A DNA stretch of 45,848 nucleotides from an uncultured Saprospiraceae bacterium (GCA_937934275.1 CALHAM010000033.1:1-45848), one strand, 5' to 3'; counted from the first letter of the stretch, positions 33,801 to 41,479 are shown. A program made the numbers and translations. Notes: generated by a model from the sequence alone, not told the origin.

Positions 33801-34116
33801 CCTCGGCCAGCGCTTTTACGCCCAAAACCACGTCCCAATCGCTACCCACTCCCTGAGCAGCGCGAAGGTGTGCCGCCGTGCGCCGAAAATGGTGAATGAT
33901 GCGCAGGGCTTCCGACGATAATCCATACTTGTGCCCAGCATAGCTGATGCGCGCAAATAAAGTGCTGAACGTCAGCTGCTCTTGCCGCGTTACCTCCACA
34001 AAAAGCTGCTCCTGCAAATCCGCTAACGCTAAGACCTTTTCCGACGGCGTCCACTTCGAATGTGTCGCTAGCCGAACAACTTCCTCATAAACGGCATGCG
34101 CTAATTCAGGCGTCAT
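30820..34116 (-). CDS. Dna2-like nuclease-helicase
   Basis: The 1098-residue protein combines a RecB/Cas4-type nuclease with a superfamily 1B helicase, as in eukaryotic Dna2. The nuclease motifs are SCKYGLQGRLDLF (Asp352), VAIVELKSG (Glu365, Lys367) and QTLLY (Gln386-Tyr390). A small beta-barrel follows (about 573-620). The helicase has Walker A GPPGTGKTS (695-703), AYTNRAVDE, VDEAS (810-814), GDHCQLPAV, ITPWRAQ, ERYQGSARDIILIS and ALTRARERL. The four-Cys iron-sulphur ligands of Dna2 and Cas4 are not seen around the nuclease. It probably acts on flaps or ends in replication and repair. The ATG at 34116 is chosen since an upstream TTG at 34134 precedes the -7 box. Confidence 0.85.
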   Translation of the reverse strand: MTPELAHAVYEEVVRLATHSKWTPSEKVLALADLQEQLFVEVTRQEQLTFSTLFARISYAGHKYGLSSEALRIIHHFRRTAAHLRAAQGVGSDWDVVLGVKALAEAVRGLSGEPLPDAVAALLSAAGEWSFEAVGVAAHREQVRVVVVGDRPEEQCLLAYDEERPEVLVRVLYHLADRNENFTKTIQLLQKVFPAPVTVSLLDVDIDPAGNYRPRAFVVEPDYLMDVTMVAERFLPDRVEPMGFLVKKFLPYEMSAAALVGNLANYFLDRLMSEPDADFEQLIRETFGLYPLVYAPMSDAEVKDVISKAKKHYLNLQVMVKTGFRQQGIEPERCVLEPTFYSCKYGLQGRLDLFYRNGKRVAIVELKSGQPFRPNVYGISRSHLTQTLLYDLLVRSVFGPDAEPVKYILYSGVDERHLRFGPTIEPEQWEALQVRNQLVAMEWLLTCIRPGQLHVPLLERLCRIAQSAPPHTTDFTLREIAHFAAAYTGLSDLEKKYFNAFVGFIAREHWQAKVGSEEAEAWGGSAALWRSSLAEKQEAFAVLAQMEILENRADKAEPIIVFGRTEKTNPLANFRVGDVVVLYPADAEDATVLQNQVVKGTIVELGAQHVKVQLRARQFNLTPFEAHRRWNLEPDALEGSFSSLYRGLYEWAKAAPLIRARWLCPSGSGEQPATVEEDLSAEYIATAPHFFLLWGPPGTGKTSVVLRQLVDWVLKNSSDNLVLLAYTNRAVDEMCEVLEALGTDYIRLGTPFATGERFRKRLLSQRIASARTRAELQEVLRPVRLFVSTVSSFLQSDSLLKIKTLQRLIVDEASQILEPQLVGLLTRFQHVVLIGDHCQLPAVVAQATEDTRVSDPELQAIGLTDLRDSYFERLFRYCRQHGLRRHYGLLRHQGRMHSDIMAFPSQRFYGGYLHTLPMPWGERQHRPLLSIKGFPPQRVCFLPVVSPDALPHQRISTEEARWIARLIRRFCQHAEQTDPSSAPERQLGVITPWRAQIAQIRQAIAEEGLDPDALTIDTVERYQGSARDIILISCCVHSKQQLRRLVSLSADGVDRKFNVALTRARERLIVVGNPNVLKEEAHYRAFIEQYTVPIEQFQ

Positions 34117-34120
34117 GCAA

Positions 34121-34128
34121 CAAAGGTA
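34121..34128 (-). promoter_or_regulatory. Promoter -7 box for the Dna2-like gene
   Basis: The minus strand reads TACCTTTG, a perfect TAnnTTTG. The ATG begins 5 bases after its last base, so the mRNA is expected to start at or next to the start codon. Confidence 0.5.
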
Positions 34129-34254
34129 AAGCATCCGCTTAGGAATACAGGGCCACCTCCCACCTTGTGGCGGCCTTCTAGCACTTTACGCGTTAGCTCC
34201 AGAAAAATATCCACAGCGCAGCCGCTTACCCTTCAAAAGCCTCGTAGAATACCC

Positions 34255-34262
34255 TATTTTTG
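34255..34262 (+). promoter_or_regulatory. Promoter -7 box for dnaX
   Basis: TATTTTTG is a perfect TAnnTTTG. The dnaX ATG at 34269 is 7 bases after its last base, so a leaderless or nearly leaderless mRNA is expected. The alternative TTG start at 34260 lies within this box. Confidence 0.5.
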
Positions 34263-34268
34263 CCCCAC

Positions 34269-36056
34269 ATGAGCGCCTTTGTCGTATCTGCTCGAAAATA
34301 CCGCCCCTTGCGCTTCACCGACGTCGTGGGGCAGCAGCATGTCGCCCGTACGCTGAAAAATGCCCTGGCCACGGGTCATGTAGCACACGCTTTTCTTTTT
34401 TGCGGCCCGCGCGGCGTAGGCAAAACGACATGTGCGCGCATTTTGGCGCGTGTACTTAATTGTGAAAACCGAACCCCCGATTTTGAAGCCTGTCAGCAGT
34501 GCCCTTCTTGCTTGGCCTTTCAAGAAGATGCTTCATGGAATATTTTTGAACTCGATGCCGCCTCCAACAATGGTGTAGACCACATCCGCGCCCTCGTAGA
34601 GCAGGTGCGCATTCCGCCTCAGCGCGGTCAATACAAGGTCTACATCATCGACGAGGTGCACATGCTCTCGCAAGGAGCCTTCAACGCCTTCCTCAAAACG
34701 CTCGAAGAGCCGCCGCCCTACGCCGTATTTATATTAGCCACCACAGAAAAGCACAAGATACTGCCGACTATCTTGTCGCGCTGTCAAGTGTTTGATTTTA
34801 GGCGCATCGAAGTAGCCGACATAGTGGCGCATTTAGCCCAAATCTGTCGGCTCGAGGGCATAGAGGCCGATGCTGAAGCGCTGCGCATCATTGCTCAAAA
34901 AGCCGACGGCGCCCTGCGCGACGCCCTATCCATCTTCGATCGCATCAGCAGCGCCGCTGTCGGCGAGCCTATTCGCTATCAGACGGTGCTGGAAAACCTG
35001 AATCTTTTAGATTACGATTACTACTTCCAAATCGTCGACGCATTGCTGGTTGAAGACGCTGCTACCACACTGCTGCTCCTCGACGACATCCTGCGCAAAG
35101 GCTTTGAGCCGGAGATTTTCCTAACCGGGCTGTCCGATCACCTGCGCAACCTCTTGGTATGCCGCGACCCAGCCACTCTGCTGTTGTTGGAAGCTGGCGA
35201 AAACCTCCGCGAACGTTACCAACAGCAAGCTCAGTTGGCCTCCCCTTCATTCTTACTGACGGCTCTGAGCATTGCCAATGACTGCGACGTCAACCTCAAG
35301 ATGGCGCGTCATAAGCGCCTGCATGTCGAGATTGCTCTGCTCAAAATGTGCTACATCCTGCGCGCTGTATCAGCGGCAGCCTTTGCCCCAGAAAAAAAAA
35401 CGGCTAACGCCTCGCCCACGACCAACGGCTGCGCGCCAATGCCGTCTGCAGCCGCAGATTCTCCGGTAGCCACTCCGGCTGCTCACCCCGCACAGCCCCC
35501 CGCACCCTCCCCTGCCTCTTCCTTACCGCCTTCTACAGCTACTGAACTTAGCCTTGAAGCCATGCAAAGCCTTCGCACCGACATTCGCCTCGGACGCCGA
35601 CGGCTAGAACCTATCCCCTTGCGCTTAGAAGAGTACGACTCCGCAGTGGCCGAAGAAGTCCACCAAATGGCCCAACTCGAAAGTAAACTTACCTTAGAAA
35701 ACGCTCGCGCTGAATGGCAGGCCTTCGCCAACGCTACTCCCTCGCCTTCCTTGCGCCAAGCCATGTCTGCAGCACACCTAAACTTAGAAGGCGAAACCCT
35801 AATAGTTACCGTAGACCTCGCCGTACATCGCAGCCTTATTCAACAGGAGATCAACCACCTGCGCGATATTATCCGCCAAAGTCTCCACGCTCCCAATGCC
35901 AATGTGCTCGTGGTGCTTGACGAACAAAAAGCGCTAAACCCTCCCCCTAAACCCCGACGCTTGCTGACAACTAAAGAAAAACTCGACCACATGGTCCAAA
36001 CCAACCCAGCAGTACTCGACTTGCTTAGGCGGCTCGACTTGAAAATTGATGAGTGA
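34269..36056 (+). CDS. dnaX: DNA polymerase III subunit tau (and possibly gamma)
   Basis: The 595-residue clamp-loader ATPase has Walker A GPRGVGKTT (about residues 43-51), a Cys-rich zinc module (NCENRTPDFEACQQCPSC), IIDEVHMLSQGAFNAFLKTL, the sensor ILATTEKHKILPTILSRC and the oligomerisation domain up to about residue 370. A proline/alanine-rich linker (about 380-425) and a C-terminal tau-specific region follow. Bases 35392-35400 are nine adenines read as GAA AAA AAA ACG at residues 375-378; slipping to the -1 frame gives AAC GGC TAA, so a 379-residue gamma form could be made. I chose the ATG at 34269 because the ORF's TTG at 34260 is in the -7 box. It converges on hpf. Confidence 0.94.
   Translation: MSAFVVSARKYRPLRFTDVVGQQHVARTLKNALATGHVAHAFLFCGPRGVGKTTCARILARVLNCENRTPDFEACQQCPSCLAFQEDASWNIFELDAASNNGVDHIRALVEQVRIPPQRGQYKVYIIDEVHMLSQGAFNAFLKTLEEPPPYAVFILATTEKHKILPTILSRCQVFDFRRIEVADIVAHLAQICRLEGIEADAEALRIIAQKADGALRDALSIFDRISSAAVGEPIRYQTVLENLNLLDYDYYFQIVDALLVEDAATTLLLLDDILRKGFEPEIFLTGLSDHLRNLLVCRDPATLLLLEAGENLRERYQQQAQLASPSFLLTALSIANDCDVNLKMARHKRLHVEIALLKMCYILRAVSAAAFAPEKKTANASPTTNGCAPMPSAAADSPVATPAAHPAQPPAPSPASSLPPSTATELSLEAMQSLRTDIRLGRRRLEPIPLRLEEYDSAVAEEVHQMAQLESKLTLENARAEWQAFANATPSPSLRQAMSAAHLNLEGETLIVTVDLAVHRSLIQQEINHLRDIIRQSLHAPNANVLVVLDEQKALNPPPKPRRLLTTKEKLDHMVQTNPAVLDLLRRLDLKIDE
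35392..35454 (+). promoter_or_regulatory. Possible dnaX recoding site: A9 run plus downstream stem
   Basis: Nine adenines (35392-35400) are followed in the -1 frame by TAA at 35405-35407. A 7-bp stem CGGCTGC (35426-35432) / GCAGCCG (35448-35454) starts 25 bases downstream, rather far for a classical ribosomal stimulator. Slippage by RNA polymerase that adds an A would give the same product. Confidence 0.5.
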
Positions 36057-36092
36057 GCGCTGCACTAGGCCAGCGCTTCGGGGCTTCCTCTC

Positions 36093-36419
36093 CTATTCGT
36101 GTGGATTAAGAGCAGCAACTCTGTCTGGCTCATAGCCGTGTCGCTTATCCTTGTAGCGCGCCAATTGGCGGCGAAGGGTATCCATCGAGGCGTTTATCGC
36201 TGACTCAAACGTATTACTGCTTTTGCGATCAATGAGCCAGCCGCCCGGCACGTGCATCTGAACCTCCGCCACCTTTGCTCCCTTCTTTTCTTCCATTAAA
36301 CGCACATCAATGCCTTCAATTCGGTGATATATTTTGCGCAATCGCTGCAACTTGATGTGGATGTAATCGACCAGTCTTTCATCTGCCTGAAAATGCAAGG
36401 TTCTCACGTTAATGTTCAT
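36093..36419 (-). CDS. hpf: Ribosome hibernation promoting factor, short HPF/RaiA type
   Basis: The 108-residue protein has the beta-alpha-beta-beta-beta-alpha layout of HPF: NVRTLHFQADERLVDYIHIKLQRL, EGIDVRLMEEKKGAKVAEVQMHVPGG and a second helix INASMDTLRRQLARYKDKR. It lacks the C-terminal dimerisation domain of long HPF. It binds the decoding centre of the 30S subunit in stationary phase and promotes inactive ribosomes. The upstream region is AT-rich with a near-promoter TAAATTTTG on the minus strand just before the gene. It converges on dnaX with a gap of 36 bases. Confidence 0.92.
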   Translation of the reverse strand: MNINVRTLHFQADERLVDYIHIKLQRLRKIYHRIEGIDVRLMEEKKGAKVAEVQMHVPGGWLIDRKSSNTFESAINASMDTLRRQLARYKDKRHGYEPDRVAALNPHE

Positions 36420-36708
36420 AAGTCCAGCAAAATTTAATAATTAATAAACGGGCTAAATTCCATGTATGTTTTTAAGTATTAACTCTCAATCCTTTTAAGA
36501 TTTTTTAACTGGCAATTTTACAAGCTTATTAGCATGTCTTGCAACACTTTCTTTCTTTTTATTCATCAGCGAAAACATTAGAGTTTAGTTTTTTTGCCAC
36601 AAGGTGAAAGCGTATTCAAAGAGAACGAAGAAGGCCCTTCTCTTGCATGCCTTTGTTTCAAGAAAGTTTTTAAGTTTTGCTTGCTCTTTGCCAATTATAT
36701 AAAAAAAG
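36420..36708. other. AT-rich divergent promoter region between hpf and the aldehyde dehydrogenase gene
   Basis: These 289 bases are much more AT-rich than their surroundings and hold no gene. For hpf the minus strand has TAAATTTTG close to the start. For the plus strand, TTTG (36652-36655) and TAAGTTTTG (36671-36679) are promoter-like but with a short spacer and an extra base. I see no repeat or RNA gene. Confidence 0.5.
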
Positions 36709-38151
36709 ATGGTCGCCGACACAATTTCCAGTGAAGCCTGGCACGCGCATTTGGATACCCTCTTTGAGCGCCAGCGCCAACACCAATACGAGGTAGCGCG
36801 CACTACAGCCCGCGAGCGCAAAGCCAAATTGCGCGCCCTATACGATGCGCTCCTCCGCAACCGAACCGCCATTCAAGAAGCCATGTGGGCCGACCTTCGG
36901 AAGCCGGCTTTGGAGGTCGATATCACCGAAATTTCTACCACCACGGGTGAAATCCGCTATGCGTTGCGGCATTTGTCGCGCTGGATGTCACCGCATCGGG
37001 TTGGCATTCGCTTGTCGCTCATAGGTTCCTCGGCTTGGGTTCACTACGAGCCTAAGGGCGTCTGCCTCATCTTAGCGCCGTGGAATTACCCCTTCAACCT
37101 GAGCCTAATACCGCTGGTATCGGCTGTGGCGGCGGGCAACTGCGTTATCTTGAAGCCCTCTGAGCATGCTCCGCACAGCGCCCACCTAATCAAGGCCATA
37201 GTTGAGGAGTGCTTTCCGCCACAAGAAGCTGCCGTGGTAGAGGGCGATGTTGAGGTGGCGCAAGCGCTTTTGAAGTTGCCTTTTGATCACATCTTTTTTA
37301 CCGGCAGCCCTGCCGTGGGCAAAATAGTGATGGCGGCGGCAGCCGAGCATCTATCGTCCCTTACGCTCGAACTCGGCGGCAAAAGCCCAGCCATAGTGGA
37401 TGAGACGGCTGACTTAGAGCGAGCCGCCTCGCGCATAGCCGGGCTAAAAGCCATGAATGCAGGGCAGATTTGTATTTCACCCGACTATGTGCTCGTCCAC
37501 GAGTCGATACAGGAGGCCCTAATAGAGCGATTGGAACACTACTTCAAGCAGTACTATGGCGCCACGCCAGAAGCCCGACAGCAGTCGCCCGATTATCCGA
37601 GGCTCATCCACGACCGGCACTTTGCCTTTGTAACGGGCCTCTTAAACAACGCCGTAGGCCTCGGCGCTACTGTGCGTTTTGGCGGCCATGCCATCGCGCA
37701 AGAGCGCTACCTCGAGCCAACGATCCTGACTCATGTGCCTGAAGGCGCGGCAATTTGGGAAGCAGAAATCTTCGGCCCTTTGTTGCCTATACGCCCTTAT
37801 CGGACGCTGACGGAGGCCATCGACTATATCAATGCGCGACCTAAGCCGTTAGCGCTGTATATTTTTAGCCGAAAACGCGAGCGCTGGCAACAGGTGCTCC
37901 ATGAAACGCGCAGTGGCGGGGTGTGCATCAACGAATGCGGCCTGCAGTTTTTTAATCCAAACCTTCCTTTCGGTGGCCAAAACCACAGCGGCATGGGGCG
38001 TTACCACGGCCAATGGGGGTTTCAGGAGTTCAGCCATGCCCGGGCAGTGACACGCCAATCCAACCTTTGGACCAGCACCCGCCTGCTCGCCCCCCCGTAT
38101 CGAACGGCTTTTATGAGGCGGATCGTAGACTGGGTGATCCGATGGCTGTAG
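36709..38151 (+). CDS. Aldehyde dehydrogenase, class 3 / fatty aldehyde type
   Basis: The 480-residue NAD(P)-dependent enzyme oxidises aldehydes to acids. It has LAPWNYPFNLSLIPLV, KPSEHAPHSAHLI, FFTGSPAVGKIVMAAA, the general base in LTLELGGKSPAIV, and the nucleophile Cys in NAGQICISPDYVL. GGVCINECGLQFFNPNLPFGG and the late GMGRYHGQWGFQEFSH are typical of class 3 enzymes that act on medium- and long-chain aldehydes. A basic and hydrophobic C-terminal helix (YRTAFMRRIVDWVIRWL) suggests membrane association. A LuxC-like reductase elsewhere in the window would make substrates of the right kind, but linkage is only by proximity. The ATG at 36709 follows an A-rich tract. Confidence 0.9.
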   Translation: MVADTISSEAWHAHLDTLFERQRQHQYEVARTTARERKAKLRALYDALLRNRTAIQEAMWADLRKPALEVDITEISTTTGEIRYALRHLSRWMSPHRVGIRLSLIGSSAWVHYEPKGVCLILAPWNYPFNLSLIPLVSAVAAGNCVILKPSEHAPHSAHLIKAIVEECFPPQEAAVVEGDVEVAQALLKLPFDHIFFTGSPAVGKIVMAAAAEHLSSLTLELGGKSPAIVDETADLERAASRIAGLKAMNAGQICISPDYVLVHESIQEALIERLEHYFKQYYGATPEARQQSPDYPRLIHDRHFAFVTGLLNNAVGLGATVRFGGHAIAQERYLEPTILTHVPEGAAIWEAEIFGPLLPIRPYRTLTEAIDYINARPKPLALYIFSRKRERWQQVLHETRSGGVCINECGLQFFNPNLPFGGQNHSGMGRYHGQWGFQEFSHARAVTRQSNLWTSTRLLAPPYRTAFMRRIVDWVIRWL

Positions 38152-38215
38152 AATCCAAACCCATACCGTAGGTTAGCGCTTTCAATAGCCTCTTTTCTTA
38201 AAATTGGGTCTTAAC

Positions 38216-38605
38216 ATGGATTTCTCTTCCTTCATGCAAAAGGTGCGCAGGTGGTTTCGCCGCAGCTTGTGGATTCTCCTGACAGCGGCAGTTGTTTTTG
38301 GGGTGGGTTACTACTTCTATCGAAACTACAACCTCAGCGACGGCTCGCGCACGGGTATGCTGGTCAAAGTAGCGCGCCAAGGTGTCTTGTTCAAAACCTA
38401 CGAGGGTCAGCTGCACCTCACCGGTAGCATGATGATGTCAAAGCAGAGCGTTTGGGATTTTTCGGTACAAAACGGCGAGGTTTATCGACAATTGCAGCAA
38501 TGGGAAGGCCGCACCGTGCGCTGCTACTATCGGGAAAAAGTGCAGGCTTTTCCTTGGCAGGGCAAGACCAATTTTATCGTGTATAAGGCGGAGCCAGTAG
38601 ATTAG
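38216..38605 (+). CDS. Small membrane-anchored protein of unknown function
   Basis: The 129-residue product has one membrane segment near the N terminus (about residues 17-35, LWILLTAAVVFGVGYYFY) and a small periplasmic beta-rich domain: DGSRTGMLVKVARQGVLFKT, YEGQLHLTG, SVWDFSV and GRTVRCYYREK. Proteins of this shape, beginning with YNLSDGSRTG, are widespread in Bacteroidota and to my knowledge uncharacterised; some database copies are labelled 6-phosphogluconate dehydrogenase, which nothing here supports. I chose the ATG at 38216 over a TTG at 38204. It follows the aldehyde dehydrogenase gene by 64 bases. Confidence 0.75.
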   Translation: MDFSSFMQKVRRWFRRSLWILLTAAVVFGVGYYFYRNYNLSDGSRTGMLVKVARQGVLFKTYEGQLHLTGSMMMSKQSVWDFSVQNGEVYRQLQQWEGRTVRCYYREKVQAFPWQGKTNFIVYKAEPVD

Positions 38606-38631
38606 CGGCCTCCAGAAGCCTTTTCGATAAA

Positions 38632-38672
38632 AGCCCTACACCAGTGGTAACTAGTGCAGGGCTCCATCTTTA
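38632..38672. terminator. Terminator between converging genes
   Basis: AGCCCTACAC (38632-38641) pairs with GTGCAGGGCT (38654-38663) with one mismatch, and an inner AGT / ACT adds three pairs. On the plus strand it is followed by CCATCTTTAC. The minus-strand flank is also pyrimidine-rich (GGGCTTTTATC), so it may stop both transcripts. Confidence 0.5.
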
Positions 38673-38688
38673 CTTGCTAGTACCTTTT

Positions 38689-40230
38689 CTAATCGAAGCG
38701 CAGGTGCTTGATGGAGTAGTAGCAGATGGTGGCAAAACCAAAGGCCAGCATGAAGTGAAACAGAACGAAGGCGCTGTTGCCGGTGCGGATGCCGACAAGG
38801 GCTGCGGTGAGGAAGACCAGCGCCATCAGCCCCTCGGCGTAGGTTACCCACGAAATTTTGCGCGCCATGTAAGCCGCTTGCTTTACAGGCGAGTTTCCGC
38901 CGGTAATGCCGTATTTAGGCGTCCGCACAAAGGCAGATACTTTGCCGCGCAGGCCTTCGACGACGGCGATGGCGTTGTACAGCGAAAGCCCCATAGACAT
39001 GGGTAGGAAAGAGAGGAACAGGCCGAAGAAGCGCACTTTTTCCCAAAAAGATGGGGGCGTTTGGCGGTTGAGCGCTGCGGTGACGTTGGCCGTATAAGAA
39101 ATAGCGGCCACAGCGAACAGGCCTAACACCGAGAAGGAGAGGAAGTGCGTCGAGATCCCCAACTCGCTAAACGCGAAAGAAAGCGGTATGCTGCTGACCG
39201 CAGCAATGAACACCCACAGGAAGACTCCATAGGCCAGCAGTTGGCTAATGGCGTGTAGCTTTTGCACAGGCTTAAGCGTGCGCGCATGCCATACCATCTT
39301 AATCAGCTTGCGGGCATTTTGCGCTCCGCCTTTGTTCCAGCGGAACTGCTGGCCTTTGAGGGCATTCATGTCCACGGGTAGCTCGGCTGGGCTACCGAGT
39401 TTTTCCAAATATTGGATGCGATAGCCCATGATTTGAGCGCGAAAGCTGAGGTCGAGGTCTTCCGTGAGGGTGTCGCTTTGCCATCCTCCCGCTTCCTCAA
39501 TGACTTTTTTGCGCCACACGCCAGCGGTACCGTTGAACTGGAGCAGCAGATTGCCGTAAGAGCGGCCCGCTTGCTCAACCGTAAAGTGAACGTTAAGCTG
39601 CAGAGCCTGCAACTTGGTCAACATGCTGTAGTCGGCGTTGAGGTGTTCCCAGCGCGTTTGCACAATGCCCACCTTAGGGTCTTCGAAGTAAGGCATAGTC
39701 GTGCGCAAGAAGTCGGGCCTTGGCGTAAAGTCGGCGTCAAAGATGGCAATGTATTCGCCCCGCGCGCGAGGCATGGCTTCTTGTAGAGCACCGGCCTTGT
39801 AGCCTTGGCGATTAGTGCGGTGAAGGTGCTCGATGTTGTACCCCTTAGCGCGCAATTCGGCCACTTTTCGCGCCACGATTTCAACGGTTTCGTCGGTGGA
39901 GTCGTCCAGTACGTGTATTTCGAACTTGTCTTTGGGGTATTCCTGAGCCGCTATGTAGTCGATGATGCGCTCCGCCACGTACATCTCGTTGTACATGGGC
40001 AGTTGCACGGTTACAAAGGGCAGGTTAGGGTCGTTCGGGTCGTATTTTTTGTACTCAATAACGGGATGCTCTTTGTGGTACTTTTTGTACAAAAACAACA
40101 AGTGCACTTGCAGCAGGGCGTAGAGTGTAACGCCGCTCATGGCTACAAAATACACCATCAGCATTAAGTAGCCAAAGTCTACAAAAGCCTGGTAGCGAAG
40201 AGCATCGAAAAGAGCTTGAATTCCGAACAT
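38689..40230 (-). CDS. Processive family 2 glycosyltransferase, cellulose-synthase-like
   Basis: The 513-residue integral membrane enzyme has membrane segments at both ends (N-terminal about 15-40; four or more after residue 330) around a GT-A domain. Motifs are FVTVQLPMYNEMYV, HVLDDSTDET, AIFDADFTPRPDF (DxD), TLTEDLDLSFRAQ (TED) and QQFRWNKGG (the Q/RxxRW motif). This is the pattern of processive beta-glycosyltransferases and of glucosylceramide-synthase-like enzymes. The product could be an exopolysaccharide or a glycolipid. No BcsB-like or cyclic-di-GMP-binding partner gene is present, and no PilZ domain is visible. It starts 15 bases behind another glycosyltransferase gene, and the two form one unit. 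Confidence 0.87.
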   Translation of the reverse strand: MFGIQALFDALRYQAFVDFGYLMLMVYFVAMSGVTLYALLQVHLLFLYKKYHKEHPVIEYKKYDPNDPNLPFVTVQLPMYNEMYVAERIIDYIAAQEYPKDKFEIHVLDDSTDETVEIVARKVAELRAKGYNIEHLHRTNRQGYKAGALQEAMPRARGEYIAIFDADFTPRPDFLRTTMPYFEDPKVGIVQTRWEHLNADYSMLTKLQALQLNVHFTVEQAGRSYGNLLLQFNGTAGVWRKKVIEEAGGWQSDTLTEDLDLSFRAQIMGYRIQYLEKLGSPAELPVDMNALKGQQFRWNKGGAQNARKLIKMVWHARTLKPVQKLHAISQLLAYGVFLWVFIAAVSSIPLSFAFSELGISTHFLSFSVLGLFAVAAISYTANVTAALNRQTPPSFWEKVRFFGLFLSFLPMSMGLSLYNAIAVVEGLRGKVSAFVRTPKYGITGGNSPVKQAAYMARKISWVTYAEGLMALVFLTAALVGIRTGNSAFVLFHFMLAFGFATICYYSIKHLRFD

Positions 40231-40245
40231 GACGAGTGAGGAGTT

Positions 40246-41019
40246 TTAAGTTTCAGGAGCAATGAGCGTGTCATTCCTGTTGTTTAAGCGCTGCTGTAAG
40301 CGGTATTGGAAATAATGCCAAAAAATGAGGCTGAGAATTTTGGTACCCGCCAAAACAACGCCCTTGACCGTGCCAGAGACTTTGCTGCGCCCGGCCACGC
40401 GCCTGCGATAGTTCACCGGCACCTCCGCACAGCGGAGCCTTTGTAAGGCGGCCTTGATTTGCATCTCTACCGTCCAGCCGTAGTCGGAATCGCGCATATC
40501 CAACTGTTGCAAACAATCCCACCGAATGGCGCGAAACGGCCCCAAGTCGGTAAAGCGCTGACCGAAAAAAAGACGGATGAGCAGAGGCGCGAGCCAATTG
40601 CCAAAGCGCTGCGGCAAGCTCATTGCGCCCGGCTCTCGCTCTCCTAAAAGACGCGAGCCAATCACCAAATCCTGAGTGCCGTCCAATACCGGCCCTGCCA
40701 CTTTAGGCAGTTCGTTGGGGTCATCGGCGTAGTCGGCGTCCAGAAAGACGACTACTTCGGGTTGGGCGTCAAGTGGTTGCTGCTTCAAATACGCCATACC
40801 GGCCAAACAAGCCGAACCGTAACCGCGCTGCTTCGCTTGCACTACCGTCGCGTTCATTAGGCGGGCCACCTCTGCTGTTCGGTCGGTAGAGCCATTGTCG
40901 CATACGATGATTTGCTGTACCCATTGCTTGGGAATCGTGGCCAATACAAAAGGGAGTGCATCCTCCTCGTTGAAGGCCGGAATTAGAACGGCTATACGTG
41001 GCTTACTGGCGTAGTTCAT
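40246..41019 (-). CDS. Family 2 glycosyltransferase (polyprenyl-phosphate type)
   Basis: The 257-residue enzyme has RIAVLIPAFNEEDALPFVL, IIVCDNGSTDRTAEVAR, FLDADYADDPNEL (DxD), DLVIGSRLLG and GPFRAIRWDCL. The order matches dolichyl-/undecaprenyl-phosphate sugar transferases, without the C-terminal membrane pair; a short hydrophobic stretch near the end (GVVLAGTKILSLIFWHYF) may bind the membrane. The ATG at 41019 (MNYASKPRIAV) is chosen because a perfect -7 box lies between it and the upstream alternative at 41070. It heads the two-gene unit with the larger glycosyltransferase. Confidence 0.87.
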   Translation of the reverse strand: MNYASKPRIAVLIPAFNEEDALPFVLATIPKQWVQQIIVCDNGSTDRTAEVARLMNATVVQAKQRGYGSACLAGMAYLKQQPLDAQPEVVVFLDADYADDPNELPKVAGPVLDGTQDLVIGSRLLGEREPGAMSLPQRFGNWLAPLLIRLFFGQRFTDLGPFRAIRWDCLQQLDMRDSDYGWTVEMQIKAALQRLRCAEVPVNYRRRVAGRSKVSGTVKGVVLAGTKILSLIFWHYFQYRLQQRLNNRNDTLIAPET

Positions 41020-41055
41020 CGTGTGTGCGTCGGAAGCCCTTTTGCAAAAGCCTGG

Positions 41056-41063
41056 CAAAGATA
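41056..41063 (-). promoter_or_regulatory. Promoter -7 box for the two-glycosyltransferase unit
   Basis: The minus strand reads TATCTTTG, a perfect TAnnTTTG, 37 bases before the ATG at 41019. No clear -33 TTG. Confidence 0.5.
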
Positions 41064-41479
41064 TGCACAACCGTTAAAAAAAAGTTAAGATGTCTTAAGA
41101 GGCAAAGCGTTAAGTTTTAAACACGCGATTGCTCAGCAGAAGAGGGCGCTTGAGAAATCCCAAAATTATTCAAGGCTGTAGATGCTTGTTTTTCTTATCT
41201 GTTTTAAAACGGCGGCGGCATCAGGGCTTTTTCCCAATACTTTTAGGTCGGGCCTAAACGACAAAGAGCTGCCCTCTAAAGAGCAAGGAGATTGAAAGTG
41301 TTAAAATTTTAACAAGTCTGGAGCGATCAGACTGCCGTATGCACCGCTTTCGTTGCCGGCCAAGCGAAGCTGTTGTTGCCAGCCTTCCTTTGCCTTGACA
41401 TAAGCACAAGTCAGTTTTTACATAACCGCCTACTATTCGATAGGCTATCGGCTTAACAGCACATGGTTGAGCATGTTTT

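Noticed and set aside
41395-41424. TTGACA, 18 bases, TACATA: a good E. coli-type sigma-70 promoter
   Set aside because: Bacteroidota primary sigma factors use TTTG / TAnnTTTG, so I do not list it as a promoter on its own. It is mentioned only as one possible origin for an RNA ending at the nearby terminator.
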